This document shows positions 8,767 through 16,630 of a stretch of 64,000 nucleotides of DNA, in pieces. The stretch lies in assembly GCA_937974245.1 (NCBI GenBank), contig CALJKV010000080.1:1-64000 (forward strand), in the 5' to 3' direction. The stretch's first letter is position 1. Each line of letters starts with the position of its first letter. The notes beneath the pieces are model-generated. The model worked only from the letters and a program-made list of their open reading frames with translations, had not been told where the DNA came from and searched no databases. This stretch comes from an uncultured Chloroflexota bacterium. GTDB lineage: Bacteria > Chloroflexota > Anaerolineae > Aggregatilineales > Phototrophicaceae. A program made the position numbers and the translations under genes.

Positions 8767-9265
8767 CCTGGGGGATTACCCGGTAGACGAAGCCCGGCTG
8801 CGCGAAGCGGCGATCACCGTGCTGCAACAGCACCAGGCCATGCCGGAAACCGGGTTAAGTGTGGTGATTGCCGATAACGCCTATGTCCACGCCCTCAACC
8901 GCCAGTACCGCGCGGTTGACGCGCCGACGGATGTCCTGTCCTTCCCGGCGGATGCGCCGCCGCCGGAAGTGGACGAGCCGCCCTATGCCGGCGACCTGAT
9001 TATCGCCTACCCTTACACGCTGGCCCAGGCGGAGCGTGAAGGCCACGACCCCGGCCACAGTTTCGCACTCATGGTGGTGCATGGCACGCTGCACCTGCTG
9101 GGCTATGACCATGACGACGACGACGGCTACCGGGCGATGTGGGCGGCGCAGGAAACCGCGCTGCGGGCGCTGGGCATCCCCCTCAATATCGTCCCGGCGC
9201 TGGAGAACACGACCGCACACGATGACTCACCCGCAGGAGATACCCCCAAAAAAGACGCTGGATGA
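8741..9265 (+). CDS. ybeY: Endoribonuclease YbeY (rRNA maturation factor)
   Basis: 174 residues. The zinc site motif HGTLHLLGYDHD (H-x3-H-x5-H) and the preceding DVLSFPAD and GDLIIAYPYTLAQAE are diagnostic of YbeY, a metal-dependent RNase acting in 16S rRNA maturation and ribosome quality control. The start is GTG at 8741, preceded by GGGGGG at suitable spacing; the frame is open upstream to 8699, but that stretch is inside the pgpH tail and not YbeY-like. The C-terminal 25 residues after LGIPLNIVP are a variable extension. The order pgpH-ybeY-dgkA is the classic arrangement. Confidence 0.93.
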   Translation: MTYQIEIHNLGDYPVDEARLREAAITVLQQHQAMPETGLSVVIADNAYVHALNRQYRAVDAPTDVLSFPADAPPPEVDEPPYAGDLIIAYPYTLAQAEREGHDPGHSFALMVVHGTLHLLGYDHDDDDGYRAMWAAQETALRALGIPLNIVPALENTTAHDDSPAGDTPKKDAG

Positions 9266-9677
9266 ACTCACCAGCACGATGCACATTCACCCGGACGACT
9301 ACAGCGCCTTCATCAGCCCCAACCGGGCGAAAAGCCTGAGTTATGCCCTGGCCGGGTGGCTGTACATGCTGCGCCACCAGAAAAACACGCGCATTATGAC
9401 GGCGGCCACACTGGTTGTGTTCGGTGTGGCCTTCTGGCTGGGGGTGGAACCGCTGGGCTGGGCGCTGCTGGTCATCGCCATCACCATTGTGTGGATGGCA
9501 GAGTTCCTCAACGCGGCGGTGGAGGCCGTCGTCAACCTGGCTTCCCCTGAATACCATCCCATGGCGAAAGTCAGCAAGGATGTCGCGGCGGCGGCGGTGC
9601 TGCTGGGCGCGGTGGCTTCCGTGCTGGTCGGGCTGCTGGTACTCGGCCCGCCGCTGCTGGCGAAGTTAGGGTTGTGA
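9222..9677 (+). CDS. dgkA: Diacylglycerol/undecaprenol kinase, prokaryotic DgkA family
   Basis: About 151 residues, with three membrane helices and the family signature AEFLNAAVEAVVNLASPEYHPMAKVSKDVAAAAVLLGAV (catalytic Glu plus E/K/D pattern). In Gram-positive-type bacteria this protein phosphorylates undecaprenol, in others diacylglycerol; the substrate is not decided here. The start at 9222 overlaps ybeY by 44 bp; an alternative is ATG at 9279 (MHIHPDD), giving a more usual family length. Its 3' end (Ala-Lys-Leu-Gly-Leu-stop) has a diverged second copy at 16607-16630 next to the P-type ATPase. In many genomes cdd/era would follow; here an accessory segment begins instead. Confidence 0.88.
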   Translation: MTHPQEIPPKKTLDELTSTMHIHPDDYSAFISPNRAKSLSYALAGWLYMLRHQKNTRIMTAATLVVFGVAFWLGVEPLGWALLVIAITIVWMAEFLNAAVEAVVNLASPEYHPMAKVSKDVAAAAVLLGAVASVLVGLLVLGPPLLAKLGL

Positions 9678-9684
9678 CCGAGTC
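9661..9684 (+). repeat. dgkA 3' end, left member of a diverged direct repeat
   Basis: The 24 bases over the dgkA stop match 16607-16630 at 21 of 24 positions. Within the five coding codons and stop the two differences are synonymous (GCG/GCA and TTG/CTG); the third lies just after the stop. This marks the left edge of the accessory segment 9.68-16.63 kb. Confidence 0.6.
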
Positions 9685-9850
9685 GGTTGCATTAACAGGT
9701 GACCGAAGCGCATGATGCACAGCAGAAAAGCCGGGTCGCCATACACCAACGCGACACGGCTTCGAATCTTGTGAGAATGTTTGAAATCTGCGTCAGCTAA
9801 ATCAAAGCGTCCCTTGCTTTACCTTGCATGAGCCAAGATGCTCCAGTTGT

Positions 9851-9919
9851 TCATCGCAGCTGCGAGACCATATCCAGGATGGCTGCGACTGCTGCTTCTG
9901 GCTGGTCAATCTGGATATT
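9851..9919 (-). pseudogene. 3' fragment of an alpha/beta hydrolase gene
   Basis: Read on the minus strand this gives NIQIDQPEAAVAAILDMVSQLR and a TGA stop. That matches the last 22 residues of the intact alpha/beta hydrolase at 13017-14009 (NIQIDQPEAAVAAILDMVAQLR) except Ala to Ser. Most nucleotide differences are silent. Upstream of the Asn codon the similarity stops and an in-frame TAA appears two codons earlier, so this is an orphan tail without promoter or start. It is the only recognisable content of the 370-base stretch 9678-10047; elsewhere in that gap I see nothing. Confidence 0.75.
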
Positions 9920-10047
9920 GATTTAAGGCCGCCAGTCTGACCAGTCCTGCTTCAAAGTGCCTTTGATTCTGATTCCAACATACAGGCTATTTGTCTCACT
10001 TTCTACGTTGAGTGTTTTATGTAGCGAACTATCACAAACTTCCTTCC

Positions 10048-11607
10048 TTAGTCAGGTAATGCGACTATTGTTTGCCCTCCACTACTGGGGTGATTCGTCA
10101 AACGATGAGGGTGAAGGGTCAAAAAGATACGAGCCAGCGCCCAGCCAATGCTAAGGGCTGTTAGTGTCGCAATCACGATAAACGCATCAGGAGCGAACAG
10201 GGCAATATCTTCTATGGATGCATTGAACTGAGCCGGCAGGAATATCCAGGCAATGCCCACCGGAAGAATATCTATTGCCAGGGGCAGGTAGAGCCGCGAG
10301 AAACGACGGATGCCGTGCGGAGGAAGCTCGCCGCGCTGTTTCCAGCGCTTTATGGAAAAGTAAGACCCTGCGATCCAGAGGGCAGGAATGAGCAGCGCAG
10401 CCAGTAGCATTATCTGTGGGATGATGGTTAACGGCGGATTGGTGCTTGCGGTTAAATTGTTTCCAAGAAGTATTTCGGCGACACCTTCAATTGGAACATT
10501 GATCATGCCGCCGTTAAGGAATGAGCCAATGTTGACCAATACGACAATCCCGATATGCTGGTCAGGGAGCAGCAGCAGATTGGAGTGGAAATTGCTGACA
10601 TCCCCGTTGTGCCATATTCTGGTTGATCCTGGCTGCCCTTGAATCACCCATCCCATGCCATACGAACTCAACGTGCTTATGCTGGCAGCCGGAGTGTGGA
10701 GTGTGTCAATTCCCTGCGGGGATAAGAGCTGGTTATTGCCATAAGTGCCGCCGTTCAACTGGGCGATTAAATAATGGGTCATGTCTTCAGCCGACGAAAT
10801 CAGAAACCCCGATGGGGTCATGCGCCGGGGGTAAGGCGCATCGAAGGCGACCGGCCAGAAGAACCAGTACCGATAGCCCGTGGCGATGTCTGCCACTGCT
10901 GGATCGGAAAGTGCAGCTGTGCTATGGCTCATCTGGAGTGGAGCAAAGATCGCGGAACGGATGTATTCCTCGTATGAACTGCCGGATACTTCCTGGACGA
11001 TCAATCCTAGTATGTTGTAATTCTCGTTGGCATATTCGTAGCTTTGGCCTGGCGGCTGACTGAGCTGTATGTCAGATAGATCTCGAACGCCGTTTTCAAG
11101 TGCCGTGCTACTCTGGTCGTTGTCTGCGATGCCGTGCCGACCTGCGTAGGTAGGTAGCCCGCTGTTTTGGTTTAACAAGTGGCGCACCGTGATTTGGGCG
11201 GATGCCGCTGCATCAATCGTGCGAAACCAGGGTAGATATGTGGTGACAGGCGCATCCAGTTCAATCTTGCCCGCCTCAACCAGTTGCATCACGGCCAGAG
11301 CGGTGAAGGATTTCGAGGTTGAACCGAGAATAAGAGGGGTCTGAGGGGTCACTGCTCGCCCATCCGGCCCGGCGATACCATAGCCCTTGAGATAGATAAC
11401 CTCATCGCCATATACCACACCCAATGCCAGACCGGGAATGTTGGCAATCTGCATTCTGGATTGAATATAGGCATCGATTCGATCTTGATCAACCTGTTGC
11501 AGAGGAAAGCTCTGAGCAGACACAACAAGGGCAGGCGAAACCACGGGCAGTATGCCGAGGAGGATCAGGATGCTTACAAGAGCGAAGAAACTTTTCGTGT
11601 AGGACAT
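10048..11607 (-). CDS. Serine hydrolase, beta-lactamase/esterase (class C) family, with membrane C-terminus
   Basis: 519 residues. The N-terminal signal peptide (SYTKSFFALVSILILLGILPVVSPALVVSAQS) is followed by a penicillin-binding-like serine hydrolase domain. Its active-site motifs are SxxK in LGSTSKSFTALAV, YxN in YANENYN, and HxG in IWHNGDVSNF. The last 150 residues contain about four hydrophobic helices (PLTIIPQIMLLAALLIPALWIAG..., LYLPLAIDILPVGIAWIFL, FIVIATLTALSIGWALARIF), so the catalytic domain is exported and tethered. Such proteins are usually esterases or D-aminopeptidases rather than true beta-lactamases. The start at 11607 follows GAGG by five bases; the frame is open to 11640 without a better site. 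Confidence 0.87.
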   Translation of the reverse strand: MSYTKSFFALVSILILLGILPVVSPALVVSAQSFPLQQVDQDRIDAYIQSRMQIANIPGLALGVVYGDEVIYLKGYGIAGPDGRAVTPQTPLILGSTSKSFTALAVMQLVEAGKIELDAPVTTYLPWFRTIDAAASAQITVRHLLNQNSGLPTYAGRHGIADNDQSSTALENGVRDLSDIQLSQPPGQSYEYANENYNILGLIVQEVSGSSYEEYIRSAIFAPLQMSHSTAALSDPAVADIATGYRYWFFWPVAFDAPYPRRMTPSGFLISSAEDMTHYLIAQLNGGTYGNNQLLSPQGIDTLHTPAASISTLSSYGMGWVIQGQPGSTRIWHNGDVSNFHSNLLLLPDQHIGIVVLVNIGSFLNGGMINVPIEGVAEILLGNNLTASTNPPLTIIPQIMLLAALLIPALWIAGSYFSIKRWKQRGELPPHGIRRFSRLYLPLAIDILPVGIAWIFLPAQFNASIEDIALFAPDAFIVIATLTALSIGWALARIFLTLHPHRLTNHPSSGGQTIVALPD

Positions 11608-11692
11608 TTTGGCCTCATGAATTGAACTGGGTAGGATCAATAGACCTGTGGCTATCCTCCGACTAGCTGGTGAGATGGAATAGTGTCATACC

Positions 11693-12352
11693 TCACATTG
11701 GGTGTTGTGTGGGGTATGAGCGAATTTCAACCGCACACGAACAGCTTTCGGGATCACGCTGACAGGTGCAGACGATCTGATCGACACAGCGCCAGCACGG
11801 GCTTAAACCACCCTCAATCACGGGGACACCCAGCAGCGCTGCGCCGATATGTGCGCGTTCCGGCAGGTCAAACGGAATTAATCCCAGACTGTTATCATAC
11901 TGGAACGAAAGTTGACCTACCGCTTGGAAGCCCGCCTTTTGCATACCTGCACCGGATGGCAGATTCTCCGGCGCATGGATGATCCAGAAGTGTTCAGCTC
12001 GTTCCGCCTGCACAATCGCCAGCAACAGACGCGGATACAATCCTTGCCCTTGCCAGTCCGGCAGAGTTGCGAAATCCCATAAGTAGCGGCTATCTGCGGG
12101 TATTGGAAAAACGAGATTTAGCTCTCCGATGGAGGCTTCGCGTGTAGCCACCCAACCGTAGGTCACCGCTGTTCCGTCCATATAACCCATATACGGAATG
12201 TGTCCGGCACGCCGCCGCTGCTCAACTTCGGCGACAGTAATATGATTGATGGCTGCCAGTTGTGCGTCATCCGCTGCCAACGCCACCTGAAAGTCCGATA
12301 AAGGGGTTAAATCCATCAATGGATCAGAAGCCCACCATGTTGCCAGTGCCAT
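11693..12352 (-). CDS. GNAT family N-acetyltransferase with cysteine-rich tail
   Basis: 219 residues. The acetyl-CoA-binding motif A is visible as LWDFATLPDWQGQGLYPRLLLAIVQAE (Q-x-x-G-x-G/L type), preceded by the central strands (GYMDGTAVTYGWVATREASIGEL). The substrate is unknown. Near the C-terminus there is a compact cluster of six cysteines in the pattern CxxC-x5-CxC-x6-CxC, not a normal part of GNAT folds and suggestive of a metal site. GGGAGG six bases before the ATG at 12352 supports the start. It lies in the minus-strand accessory segment with 85 bp to the serine hydrolase gene downstream. Confidence 0.82.
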   Translation of the reverse strand: MALATWWASDPLMDLTPLSDFQVALAADDAQLAAINHITVAEVEQRRRAGHIPYMGYMDGTAVTYGWVATREASIGELNLVFPIPADSRYLWDFATLPDWQGQGLYPRLLLAIVQAERAEHFWIIHAPENLPSGAGMQKAGFQAVGQLSFQYDNSLGLIPFDLPERAHIGAALLGVPVIEGGLSPCWRCVDQIVCTCQRDPESCSCAVEIRSYPTQHPM

Positions 12353-12462
12353 TGTCTACCTCCCAGGTACCTTATGCGCGCCGTAATAATGGGTGTCAGT
12401 TATAGCCACTCAGAAGATGCTCATTAAACTCTCTCATCCCTGATTGAGCAGCAGCCTCAGCA

Positions 12463-12852
12463 TTAAAGTGCTGATGAGGCGATGCCCAAGATGATGAGGA
12501 CGATCAGCAGAAAGAAGAGTACGGTTTGCGGCAAGGTCCGGGCGAACATCTGCGTTTGTTTCTTGCCAATGACAAGACCGAAAAATACCAGCATGTTCGA
12601 TGTAATAAGTACCAGGATGAATATTGGCACGAACGTCAGCACTGACGACTGGAAGGCAGTCAGCAGCAGCGCGACACCGGACAGCAGCAACACGCCTGTC
12701 AGTTGGTGCCAGGGCACATAGACGCTGAGATAGGTTTCAGGATCAGTGGCGTTGAGTGCTGGTACTGTGAAGACGCGGCGTTCTCCCCATATAGCATGGG
12801 CGACAGACAGCAACACCAGCAGCAAACCCGCGATAAGAAAATAACCGTTCAT
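12463..12852 (-). CDS. Small four-helix membrane protein, unknown
   Basis: About 129 residues from the ATG at 12852, which has AAGGA eight bases upstream; the open frame extends to 12975 but that part is polar and lacks a ribosome site. Four hydrophobic helices are visible: YFLIAGLLLVLLSVAHAIWG, LTGVLLLSGVALLLTAF, VLTFVPIFILVLITSNMLVFFGLVIG and TVLFFLLIVLIILGIASSAL. The first helix ends with HAIWGERRVF, a pattern seen in small uncharacterised inner-membrane proteins. I assign no function. It lies within the same-strand accessory block between the GNAT and alpha/beta hydrolase genes. Confidence 0.7.
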   Translation of the reverse strand: MNGYFLIAGLLLVLLSVAHAIWGERRVFTVPALNATDPETYLSVYVPWHQLTGVLLLSGVALLLTAFQSSVLTFVPIFILVLITSNMLVFFGLVIGKKQTQMFARTLPQTVLFFLLIVLIILGIASSAL

Positions 12853-13016
12853 ATTCCAATTCCTTACATCATTTAATCGAACGTTCTTAGAACCATCACA
12901 ATGCTTAAGCAGCGCTTCTACGCGTAGACAATCATTATGGCCGTTGCTTATACAGCTACGCCTTGTTTGAGACAAAGTAACGGGTACTTTGCCTCAAGAT
13001 GCTCAATTTACTGTGC

Positions 13017-14009
13017 TTAACGAAGCTGCGCGACCATATCCAGGATGGCAGCGACTGCCGCCTCTGGCTGGTCAATCTGGATATTGTGTCCGCTGTTCTC
13101 TAAAACGATCTGCTGACTATTAGAGGACAATTGAAGCAGCTCAGCCTGCCAGGTCTGCCAGCCTGCCTGCTCATCTATGGTACCAGTCAGAACAATCAGC
13201 GGCAAATCGCCGAAGGACTTGATTGCATCCGCCTGAGCCAAACTTTCTTGCAAATCCGCGCCTTCGTCCGCCCACGCCTGGACAGATCGTGGAGTCACGG
13301 AGAAAGCTATAAAAGCAGCCTTTGCCTCCGGCGGTAGATCTCGAACAAATCCTAGTGGCTCGGCTAACAAACGCACTAATCCGATACGCGCTAACAGAGA
13401 GGGAAGCGAGACTCCGCCGGATTGGGAGGGAGTTCGGGATTCTATTTCTGAGGGAGGCCGTGTCATCTGTTTGGGGCTCATCGAATCGATCAGCACGACC
13501 CCCGCGACTTCTGTTGGATAATTGTGCGTAAAAACCCGCACAGGTAAACCGCCCAGCGAGTGGCCGGCCATCACATAAGGTCCCGCAATATTGGCTTGCT
13601 CAAGCAGGGTATGCAGTTCTGCGGCAATTTGCTCGGCGTTCCGGGGCAGTGGGCCAGCCTCGCTGTACCCCATGCCCGCTCGATCATAAGTACAAACTCG
13701 TGTGGTCTTTGCCACCTCCGCCTGAACCACACTCCACGCGAGAGACCAATCGCCCCATCCCGCATCAATGATTACGGTGGGACTGCCAGTACCTGTGCAG
13801 TTGATATGCAGGCGATAGCCGCCCACGTCTACCATTTGGCCGGGAGGGGGATAAGCCTGTATGTCGGCAGCTTCTGCTACCGACTCGTAAATAGTTCCTG
13901 CCAGAATCAATCCCACCACCAGAACTACAAACACGCCTAGCCAGCGGAGACAGCCACGGCCTCGGCGTTTTGGTATATCCACCATTTCTGTTTGACTTTG
14001 ATTGCTCAT
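13017..14009 (-). CDS. Membrane-anchored alpha/beta hydrolase
   Basis: 330 residues. A short polar N-terminus and one membrane helix (LRWLGVFVVLVVGLILAGTIYESV) precede an alpha/beta hydrolase fold. PPPGQMVDVGGYRLHINCTGTGSPTVIIDAGWGDWSLAW supplies the oxyanion region, YVMAGHSLGGLPVRV the nucleophile elbow (GHSLGG), and VLENSGHNIQIDQPE the catalytic His. This subfamily (VDVGGYRLHINCTGxGSPTVI) is common in soil and Chloroflexota genomes with unknown substrates. The start at 14009 has AGGGA upstream. A fragment of a close paralogue's 3' end is at 9851-9919, on the same strand. Confidence 0.85.
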   Translation of the reverse strand: MSNQSQTEMVDIPKRRGRGCLRWLGVFVVLVVGLILAGTIYESVAEAADIQAYPPPGQMVDVGGYRLHINCTGTGSPTVIIDAGWGDWSLAWSVVQAEVAKTTRVCTYDRAGMGYSEAGPLPRNAEQIAAELHTLLEQANIAGPYVMAGHSLGGLPVRVFTHNYPTEVAGVVLIDSMSPKQMTRPPSEIESRTPSQSGGVSLPSLLARIGLVRLLAEPLGFVRDLPPEAKAAFIAFSVTPRSVQAWADEGADLQESLAQADAIKSFGDLPLIVLTGTIDEQAGWQTWQAELLQLSSNSQQIVLENSGHNIQIDQPEAAVAAILDMVAQLR

Positions 14010-14122
14010 TGTTGTTCCCTTTATGATCGATGACGACCTGATTCGAAATTCAGGAGAAGGAGAGTAAGCGTGCTGTGCTGTTCTGAATACTCGCTTATCT
14101 GAACAATTGCCATTTGGTATCG

Positions 14123-14989
14123 CTATGCTATGTTTTGCACCGCATCCGCCAGACGTACCATTTCTGCGCTGACATCCCACAGCTCTTTAGCGACTTCCAT
14201 ATCAGTCGCCCGGGGAGACGATTGGGTTACTTTGCAATCCACGAAGTATTTTCCGGTCATGCTTTGTACCTCTGGTGAAGATGCCAGGTAGATCGACGTT
14301 TCCGCACCTTTTTCCGGGGAACGTGCAAAGAGCGGTACAACTACCCGAATAAGTTTCATGAGAAGGCCAGGATTATTCTTCCCGAAGCCTGTACTCACAA
14401 AGCCCGGATGCAGCGCATTGACCGTAACCCCGTTTCCTAGGCGGCGGGACAATTCCATAGTAAACAGGATATTCGCCAGTTTTGAATTACCATACGCGCT
14501 GGTGCCATATTCCCGCTCGCCCTGAAGGTTGTCGAACTCAATTTTGCCGCTTGAATGTGCATCCGATGCCACATTGATGATGCGTGCCGGGGCGCTGGCT
14601 TTGATCGTATCGAGGAGCAAATTGGTCAACAGGAAGTAAGCGAGATGATTGAGTGCAAACGTCATTTCGATGCCATCCGCACTGAATTGACGCTGCATGA
14701 AGACCCCACCCGCATTGTTGAGCAAGACATGAAGGTGTGAATATTTACTCTTGAACTCGTCCGCTAGCCGTCGAACTTCCTGCTGTGACGACAAATCTGC
14801 TATCAGTGAATCTACTGTGTTATTACCACTTTCTGTGCGGACTTCCTCAACCACCCTGGCGGTTTTCTGAGCATCCCGCCCAACAATGACAACGGTTGCG
14901 CCCATTCGGGCGAGTGCCAGAGCCGTACTTTTCCCGATACCGTTCGTGCCACCTGTAATTAGGCAAATCTTACCCTGCATCGTCATCAT
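14123..14989 (-). CDS. Short-chain dehydrogenase/reductase, retinol-dehydrogenase-like
   Basis: About 288 residues. Classical SDR motifs are present: TGGTNGIGKSTA (TGxxxGxG cofactor site), the Asp-Leu pair IADLSS, LNNAGG (NNAG), and the active-site YGNSKLAN (YxxxK) after VNVASDAHSSG. The sequence resembles retinol dehydrogenase/WW-oxidoreductase-like SDRs, which usually use NADP(H); the substrate is unknown. The start is at 14989 or the adjacent ATG at 14986; AGGAG lies four and seven bases upstream respectively. The gene is followed on the same strand by the alpha/beta hydrolase. Confidence 0.85.
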   Translation of the reverse strand: MMTMQGKICLITGGTNGIGKSTALALARMGATVVIVGRDAQKTARVVEEVRTESGNNTVDSLIADLSSQQEVRRLADEFKSKYSHLHVLLNNAGGVFMQRQFSADGIEMTFALNHLAYFLLTNLLLDTIKASAPARIINVASDAHSSGKIEFDNLQGEREYGTSAYGNSKLANILFTMELSRRLGNGVTVNALHPGFVSTGFGKNNPGLLMKLIRVVVPLFARSPEKGAETSIYLASSPEVQSMTGKYFVDCKVTQSSPRATDMEVAKELWDVSAEMVRLADAVQNIA

Positions 14990-15087
14990 GTATCTCCTGT
15001 TTCCTGCGGTTTGCATTTCTCTCCATGCCAGATGTCGAGGTATCTGGCACGGACATTTCATCGTGACAGGTGCGCAAGGAGTCAGGT

Positions 15088-16083
15088 TTAGTTGCTCTGT
15101 GCCACACCGAGGACGACTTTTCCCTGGACATGTCGGTCTTCAACATACTCGAGTGCCGCCGCTGCCTCGCTTAAGGGGTAGCATTTGTCAATGAAAGGGG
15201 TAACTTTGCCGGTTTCCAGTAGTTCTTTCATAAAGCCCAGATCCGTCAAATTTGCACCTGCCATCAAGGTCAGAAATGTTTGACCCTTGCTCTTGGACAT
15301 CAACGATCCCAGAAGCATCGCTCGGAAGAGACCGGATGTGGAACCTCCAGCGAAGACATAAATTCCCGAGGAGCTTAAGATACGTTTGTATTCTGAAAAC
15401 GGACGATACGCTGCTGCATCCAGAATTAGATCATAGTGCTGACCACTCCGGGTGACATCTTCTTGGGTGTAATCAATCACATGATCTGCCCCAATCGAGC
15501 GTACCATATCGGTTTTCTTCGTACTGCACACGCCGGTTACTTCTGTGCCGAATGATTTGGCAATCTGCACTGCAAACGAACCTACACCACCAGATGCACC
15601 ATTAATCAGAACCTTTTGACCGGGCTTGATCTGGCCTTTATTACGAAGACCTTGTAGAGCGGTGACTCCTGCGAGGGGCACAGCAGCTGTTTGCTCGAAT
15701 GTTATATTCATCGGTTTTAACAACAGGGCATTTTCATTCGCACACACATACTCGGCAAAAGCGCCCCAACCACATCCAGATAAATCCCCAAAGACTTCAT
15801 CACCCGGCTTAAACTGCTGGACATCTTTGCCGACCGCTTCAACCCGTCCAGCAACGTCAGCTCCGGGTATCGTCTTTGTTGGTTTTAGAAGTCCGGTACT
15901 CATTCGGGCCAGAAATGGATCAGCTCTGATGAGATGCAATTCAGCGGAATTGACGGATGATGCGTGGACTTTTATCAGGACTTCATCGTCCCTGGGAGTC
16001 GGCCTTTCGACCTCTTTAAGCCGAAGTACATCTAAAGGGGCTCCGTACTGTGTGTAGATCATTGCTTTCATGTTGGAGTTCAT
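15088..16083 (-). CDS. NAD(P)-dependent alcohol dehydrogenase / quinone oxidoreductase-like (MDR)
   Basis: 331 residues of the medium-chain dehydrogenase/reductase superfamily. The GroES-like N-terminus (PRDDEVLIKVHASSVNSAELHLIRADP...PGADVAGRVEAVG) is followed by a Rossmann domain with KVLINGASGGVGSFAVQIAK. The usual structural-zinc cysteine ladder is absent, and the catalytic-zinc region reads SSVNSAE rather than carrying Cys-His, so this is a zinc-free NADPH:quinone reductase-type member. AAGGA eight bases before the ATG at 16083 supports the start. It is the most upstream gene of the minus-strand accessory block, 98 bp from the SDR gene. Confidence 0.85.
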   Translation of the reverse strand: MNSNMKAMIYTQYGAPLDVLRLKEVERPTPRDDEVLIKVHASSVNSAELHLIRADPFLARMSTGLLKPTKTIPGADVAGRVEAVGKDVQQFKPGDEVFGDLSGCGWGAFAEYVCANENALLLKPMNITFEQTAAVPLAGVTALQGLRNKGQIKPGQKVLINGASGGVGSFAVQIAKSFGTEVTGVCSTKKTDMVRSIGADHVIDYTQEDVTRSGQHYDLILDAAAYRPFSEYKRILSSSGIYVFAGGSTSGLFRAMLLGSLMSKSKGQTFLTLMAGANLTDLGFMKELLETGKVTPFIDKCYPLSEAAAALEYVEDRHVQGKVVLGVAQSN

Positions 16084-16176
16084 TTTACTATTCCTTGTTT
16101 TGATCAGTTTTGAGCGTTTCCTTGACTTGAATTTGAATATGGCTGTTTACTGTTTGGTGGTATTGCCTGGTTGATT

Positions 16177-16353
16177 TCAATACAACTGATCGACGACCCG
16201 CTTCACCATCCCTAAAGAGTGCGGCGCGTGCCACATGCGGAGCGCCGCAAAGACGTGCTGGATAACATCAATCTCCAGCCTGGACAGGTCAAGTTGAACC
16301 CCCTGTTCTGTCAGCACCTAGTTGCCCTGCCGAGAGAGCGTGTGGATTGAGAA
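16177..16353 (-). pseudogene. Relic coding fragment with internal stop
   Basis: On the minus strand the frame reads FSIHTLSRQGN, a TAG stop at 16318-16320, then VLTEQGVQLDLSRLEIDVIQHVF and onward to SLGMVKRVVDQLY and a TGA. The composition and the clean continuation across the stop suggest a decayed gene tail, with the stop possibly from a Trp or Gln codon. I cannot name the parent family. The piece lies in the 546-base gene-free stretch 16084-16629. Confidence 0.3.
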
Positions 16354-16432
16354 TTATACTCGATTTAATTGATTGTGGTTTGTCGTGAAGGGTACGAGAG
16401 GGAATATTGTCCACGATGACAATATGGAGTGA

Positions 16433-16558
16433 ATATACCACGTCACTGATGTAAGGGCAAATATCACACCAAATACCCTGGCGTTTTATACGCAGGTGAT
16501 TTGGGAAGTTGGTATAAGGAGGCTGTTCGCTGATTCAACCAGCAAACAGCCCCATTGA
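16433..16558 (+). pseudogene. Possible relic of a VOC/glyoxalase-fold gene
   Basis: The plus-strand frame gives IYHVTDVRANITPNTLAFYTQVIWEVG and then a TGA. The order (Y)HVT...NTLAFYTQVI recalls the first beta-alpha unit of VOC-superfamily proteins (xxHVTxxVxDxxxALAFYTxVLG), but only about 40 codons remain and no start or ribosome site is visible. It shares the gene-free stretch 16084-16629 with the relic at 16177-16353. Confidence 0.25.
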
Positions 16559-16606
16559 ACGAGGCTTACAGGAACATCTTAGCCGGGGGACTTCATCCCC
16601 TGGCAG

Positions 16607-16630
16607 CAAAGTTAGGGCTGTGATCGAGTC
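16607..16630 (+). repeat. Diverged copy of the dgkA 3' end, right member of direct repeat
   Basis: GCA AAG TTA GGG CTG TGA encodes the same Ala-Lys-Leu-Gly-Leu-stop as the dgkA terminus at 9662-9676, with silent differences. It abuts the stop codon of the P-type ATPase gene (16630-16632). This suggests that a dgkA homologue once ended here, directly convergent with the ATPase gene. Confidence 0.6.

Noticed and set aside
10048..11607. Antibiotic-resistance class C beta-lactamase
   Set aside because: SxxK, YxN and HxG motifs fit the wider serine-hydrolase/esterase group; the membrane C-terminus and lack of AmpC-specific KTG argue against a true beta-lactamase.
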